Shown piece by piece: positions 60,941 to 64,000 of a stretch of DNA of 64,000 nucleotides; position 1 is the stretch's first letter; each line of letters begins with the position of its first letter. The stretch lies in assembly GCF_002891295.1 (NCBI RefSeq), contig NZ_LGUI01000012.1:124001-188000 (forward strand), written 5' to 3'. The stretch comes from Streptomyces eurocidicus. GTDB lineage: Bacteria; Actinomycetota; Actinomycetes; Streptomycetales; Streptomycetaceae. Under the pieces are notes generated by a model, which saw nothing but the letters and a program-made list of their open reading frames with translations, searched no databases and was not told the DNA's origin. The translations under genes and the position numbers were made by a program.

Positions 60941-63367
60941 CTACTTCAAAGCCTGCTCAAGCACCTCGGCCAGAACCCCCGCATCCGGCTCTGTCAACGG
61001 AGCCCCCTCCCCCGTCGTCACATAGAACGCGTCCACGGCGTTGGAACCCAGCGTCGAGACGTGCGCGCTGCGCACCCACACCCCCGCCGTCTCCAGGGCG
61101 CGGCCGATGCGGTGCAGCAGCCCGGGGGCGTCCTGGGCGCGCACCTCCAGCACCGTCGCCTCCCGCGAACCGCCGGTGGCGACGGTCACCCGGGGCGGCG
61201 CGTGCGTGATTCCCCTGCGCCGATCGTTGTACGCGGCCTCGCGCTCGGCCAGCCGCGCCACCACGTCGAGCGAGCCGTCCAGGACGCGCACGAGGTCGTT
61301 GCGCAGTTGCGCGGGCTCCGGCAGGGAGCCGAACTCGGTGGCCACCCGCCAGTTCAGCAGCAGCGCCCCGTCGACTGCCCGCAGCTCCGCCGCGCGCACC
61401 GTAAGGCGGTGCAGAGCGAGCAGACCGGCCGTCGCCGGCAGCACCCCGGGCTGTTCGGGGACGGCGATCGTCAGCTCGACGCCGACCGGGACGGCCGCGT
61501 CGTCCGGGGCCGTGCCCTCCGGGCGCGAGCGCAGCCGTACGGCCGGGCCGCCGGTGCGCAGGGCCTCGGCGACCACCCGGCCGTCCTCGGCGGAGGGCGG
61601 GCCCGGGACGGCCCGGTCCGGGGCCGCGCCGTCCGCGAGAGCGGCGGCGGCGCGCCGCACCAGATCCGCCACCAGCGAGGCGCGCCAGGCGCTCCAGGCC
61701 GCGGGTCCGGTCGCGAGGGCGTCGGCCTCGGTGAGGGCGTGCAGCAGCTCCAGGGTGCCGGGGTGCGCGACGGCGTCGGTGACGGCGCGGACCGTCGCGG
61801 GGTCGTCGAGGTCGCGGCGGGTGGCCGTCTCGGCGAGCAGCAGGTGGTGGCGGACGAGCGTGGCCAGGACGTCGGTGTCGGCCGGGTCGAAGCCGATCCG
61901 GGCGGCCGCCTCCCGGGTGAGGGCCTCGCCGGCCGCGGAGTGGTCGCCGGGCCGGCCCTTGCCGATGTCGTGCAACAGGGCCGCGACGAGCAGCAGGTCG
62001 GGGCGGTGGACGCCGCGCGCGAGGGCCGCCGCGCGGACGGCCGTCTCCACCAGGTGGCGGTCGACGGTCCAGCGGTGCACGGGGTTGCGCTGCGGGCGCG
62101 AGCGCACGTGCTCCCACTCGGGCAGCAGTCCGGAGACGAGCCCCTCGGCGTCGAGGGCCTCCCAGACCGCGACGGCCGGCTCGCCCGCGCCGAGCAGCGT
62201 GACGAGCGCCTCACGGGCCTCGGCCGGCCAGGGCACCGGCAGCGGGCCGGCGGTGGCCGCGAGCCGCCGCACGGCGTGCGGGGACAGCGGCAGGCCGGCC
62301 TGCGCCGCCGCCGCGGCGGCGCGCAGCGGCAGCACGGGGTCGCGCTCGGGCCGGGCCGTACGGGCCAGCACGGCCTCGCCGTCCTGCTCGACGACGCCCT
62401 CGGCCAGCGGCACCCGCTCGGGCTCCACGAACCCGCCCCGGCCGCCGCGCCCGCCGAGGATCCGCCGGAGCCGGGGCCGGCCGGAGCGGGCGCGCAGGAC
62501 GCGGCCGACCTCGCGCCAGGTGACGTCGGCGGCGTACGAGACCGTGCGCGCGGCCTCGTAGACCTCGCGCAGCAGGGCGTCGGCGTCGGGCAGGCCGCGG
62601 GCCGTGGCGATCTGGTCCTGTTCCTGGAGGGCGAGCCGGTCGGTGGCCCGGCCGGTGACCAGGTGCAGGACGTCGCGGGTGTCGAGCAGCAGGCCGCGGG
62701 CCCGCTCCAGGCCCTCGCGCGGGGCGTCCGCCAGCCAGGAGGCGGCGACGGCGCGCAGGGCGACGGCGTCGCGGAGCCCGCCGCGCGCCTCCTTGAGGTC
62801 GGGCTCCAGCAGGAACCTCAGCTCGCCCTGGCGCCGGGCCCGCTCCTCGCCGAGCTCGCGCAGCTCCGGGAGCCTGAGCGGGGCCTGGGCCCGCCAGTCG
62901 GCGTAGGCGGTGGCGCGCAGGGCCGCGGTGAGCCGTTCGTCGCCGCCGAGGTGGCGGGCGTCGAGCAGGCCGAGGTGGACCTTGAGGTCGTCGGCCGCGG
63001 TCCTGCGGGCCTCGGCCGGGGTGCGCACGGAGTGGTCGAGGGCGAGCCCCATGTCCCACACGGGGTACCAGACGCGGTCGGCGATCGCGGCGATCTTCGA
63101 GGCGTCCACGGAGCCGTCGTGCAGCAGCATGACGTCGAGGTCGCTGCGCGGGGACAGCTCCCCGCGTCCGTAGCCGCCGACGGCCACGAGGGCGACGCCG
63201 TGCGCCTCGCCGAGCAGGGCCGCGAGCCACTGGTCGGTGAGCCGGGCGAGCGCCGCGCGGCGCGGCGGTCCGGTCAGCACTCCCTGGTGCAGGAGGCGCA
63301 GCCGGGCGGCCGCGTAGCTGTCGGGACAGGGGTCGCTTCCCGTGGTGGACGGGATGGACGTCAACAC
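60941..63367 (-). CDS. glnD: PII uridylyl/adenylyltransferase GlnD
   Basis: 808 residues. Nucleotidyltransferase domain with GGYGRGELSPRSDLDVML; an HD domain with LLHDIGKGRPGDHS; and two C-terminal ACT-like regions (VLPATAGLLALHRLTV, APGLLHRIGRALETAGVWV). In streptomycetes it adenylylates GlnK at Tyr51 in response to nitrogen status. GTG 63367 follows AGGAGG by 6-7 bases. It ends the amtB-glnK-glnD operon. Confidence 0.95.
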   Translation of the reverse strand: MLTSIPSTTGSDPCPDSYAAARLRLLHQGVLTGPPRRAALARLTDQWLAALLGEAHGVALVAVGGYGRGELSPRSDLDVMLLHDGSVDASKIAAIADRVWYPVWDMGLALDHSVRTPAEARRTAADDLKVHLGLLDARHLGGDERLTAALRATAYADWRAQAPLRLPELRELGEERARRQGELRFLLEPDLKEARGGLRDAVALRAVAASWLADAPREGLERARGLLLDTRDVLHLVTGRATDRLALQEQDQIATARGLPDADALLREVYEAARTVSYAADVTWREVGRVLRARSGRPRLRRILGGRGGRGGFVEPERVPLAEGVVEQDGEAVLARTARPERDPVLPLRAAAAAAQAGLPLSPHAVRRLAATAGPLPVPWPAEAREALVTLLGAGEPAVAVWEALDAEGLVSGLLPEWEHVRSRPQRNPVHRWTVDRHLVETAVRAAALARGVHRPDLLLVAALLHDIGKGRPGDHSAAGEALTREAAARIGFDPADTDVLATLVRHHLLLAETATRRDLDDPATVRAVTDAVAHPGTLELLHALTEADALATGPAAWSAWRASLVADLVRRAAAALADGAAPDRAVPGPPSAEDGRVVAEALRTGGPAVRLRSRPEGTAPDDAAVPVGVELTIAVPEQPGVLPATAGLLALHRLTVRAAELRAVDGALLLNWRVATEFGSLPEPAQLRNDLVRVLDGSLDVVARLAEREAAYNDRRRGITHAPPRVTVATGGSREATVLEVRAQDAPGLLHRIGRALETAGVWVRSAHVSTLGSNAVDAFYVTTGEGAPLTEPDAGVLAEVLEQALK

Positions 63368-63383
63368 AGGCTCCCTCCTGGGG

Positions 63384-63731
63384 TCACAGGGCGTCCGGTC
63401 CGCGCTCGCCGGTCCGGACCCGGACGACGGTCTCGACGGGGACCACCCAGACCTTGCCGTCGCCGATCTTCCCCTGGTCCCCGGAGCGGGCGGCTTTGAC
63501 GATGACGTCGACGACGGTGTCGGCGTCGCCGTCCTCGGCGAGGACCTCTATACGGATCTTGGGTACGAGGTCGACGGTGTACTCGGCGCCGCGGTAGACC
63601 TCGGTGTGGCCGCGCTGCCGACCGGATCCGCTGGCCTCGCTGACGGTCATGCCCCGGACGCCGGAGGTCCGCAGCGCGGCCTTGATCTCGTCGACCATGT
63701 GCGGCTTGACGACCGCGGTGATGAGCTTCAT
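63384..63731 (-). CDS. glnK: nitrogen regulatory protein PII (GlnK)
   Basis: 115 residues. MKLITAVVKP, the T-loop with Tyr51 (GHTEVYRGAEY) and GDGKVWVVPVE are PII hallmarks. It signals 2-oxoglutarate/ATP status and controls AmtB. The ATG overlaps the amtB stop (ATGA), and glnD follows after 16 bp. Confidence 0.97.
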   Translation of the reverse strand: MKLITAVVKPHMVDEIKAALRTSGVRGMTVSEASGSGRQRGHTEVYRGAEYTVDLVPKIRIEVLAEDGDADTVVDVIVKAARSGDQGKIGDGKVWVVPVETVVRVRTGERGPDAL

Positions 63732-64000
63732 GCGTCCACCTTCTTGTTCGCCTTCTTGTCCTGCGTCCCGCTCTGATCGTCCCGGTCCCGGTCGTCCTGG
63801 GCGTGGCCGGGACCGGCGGGGTGTCCGCCGCCACGGGTGGCGGAGATCGCACCCACCGCGCTGAAGTCGTAGGCGGTCTCGGCGTGGAACGCCTGGTCGA
63901 TGCCGGCGAGCTCGTCGTCCTCGGCAGCCCGGAGGCCGATCGTCCGGTCGACGAGCTTGGCCAGCAGCCAGGAGGCGACGAAGGAGTAGGCCATCACCGC
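63728..64000 (-). CDS. amtB: ammonium transporter AmtB, C-terminal part (5' end outside window)
   Basis: The last ~90 codons: the final membrane helix (MAYSFVASWLLAKLVDRTIGLR), the conserved AEDDELAGIDQAFHAETAYDF cytoplasmic tail that binds GlnK, and an Asp/Lys-rich extension. Coupling to glnK supports the call. Most of the gene lies outside the window. Confidence 0.95.
   Translation of the reverse strand, partial: AVMAYSFVASWLLAKLVDRTIGLRAAEDDELAGIDQAFHAETAYDFSAVGAISATRGGGHPAGPGHAQDDRDRDDQSGTQDKKANKKVDA

Noticed and set aside
60931..60958. Third CRISPR repeat after the second spacer
   Set aside because: Only the first ~10 bases resemble the repeat and its 3' part is glnD coding sequence; at most a degenerate terminal copy.
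60557..63499. 980-codon plus-strand open frame opposite glnD
   Set aside because: Antisense shadow of glnD with no recognisable domains.

Overview
The window is high-GC DNA (well over 70% G+C at third codon positions) with many GTG starts, frequent ATGA stop/start overlaps and near-complete coding on both strands. The sporulation sigma factor WhiG, four tandem type I signal peptidases, the amtB-glnK-glnD block and the polyamine/GABA genes all point to a Streptomyces chromosome core region. Both ends cut through genes: gabT on the left and amtB on the right.

1-28 kb is a polyamine-to-GABA region broken up by accessory genes. It holds the end of gabT, a PuuB-like FAD oxidase, the ABC transporter genes potA-potB-potC, two aminobutyraldehyde-type dehydrogenases, an Lrp/AsnC regulator and a putrescine-type aminotransferase. 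The substrate-binding protein PotD lies about 14 kb from its ABC partners. The interval contains two DUF4190 membrane proteins flanking a NADAR protein, a COG1816 deaminase that is probably the menaquinone-pathway aminodeoxyfutalosine deaminase, and a glycerophosphodiesterase. It also contains a seven-gene minus-strand operon (12.6-20.4 kb).

That operon is the most interesting part of the window. It encodes an uncharacterised 359-residue protein, a stand-alone cupin, a methionyl-tRNA synthetase-like enzyme whose methionine side-chain pocket is altered, a sarcosine-oxidase-like flavoenzyme, a DUF4178-methyltransferase, a SIS protein and an EamA exporter. Cupin + MetRS-like + FAD oxidase is the signature of the N-N bond-forming hydrazine synthetase pathway (Spb40/Spb39 type). 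Here the synthetase is split into two proteins and no recognisable flavin N-hydroxylase is present. I infer a small, possibly undescribed hydrazine-type natural-product cluster.

28-36 kb holds an ABC pair with a degenerate ATPase signature, a LOG-family protein, a DMT-like membrane protein, and the thiamine uptake operon thiB-thiP-thiQ preceded by a clear TPP riboswitch.

36-64 kb is conserved core: rlmN, cdsA-frr-pyrH, tsf-rpsB, an M23 protein, a TetR regulator, whiG, dprA-comM-yraN, DUF2469, four signal peptidases with a Nudix gene, rplS-trmD-rimM-khpA-rpsP, a SprT-like protein, an archaeal-type proS, a methyltransferase, ffh, glnD, glnK and amtB. A two-repeat type I-E CRISPR remnant sits between glnD and ffh. 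Several strong hairpin terminators separate these units.
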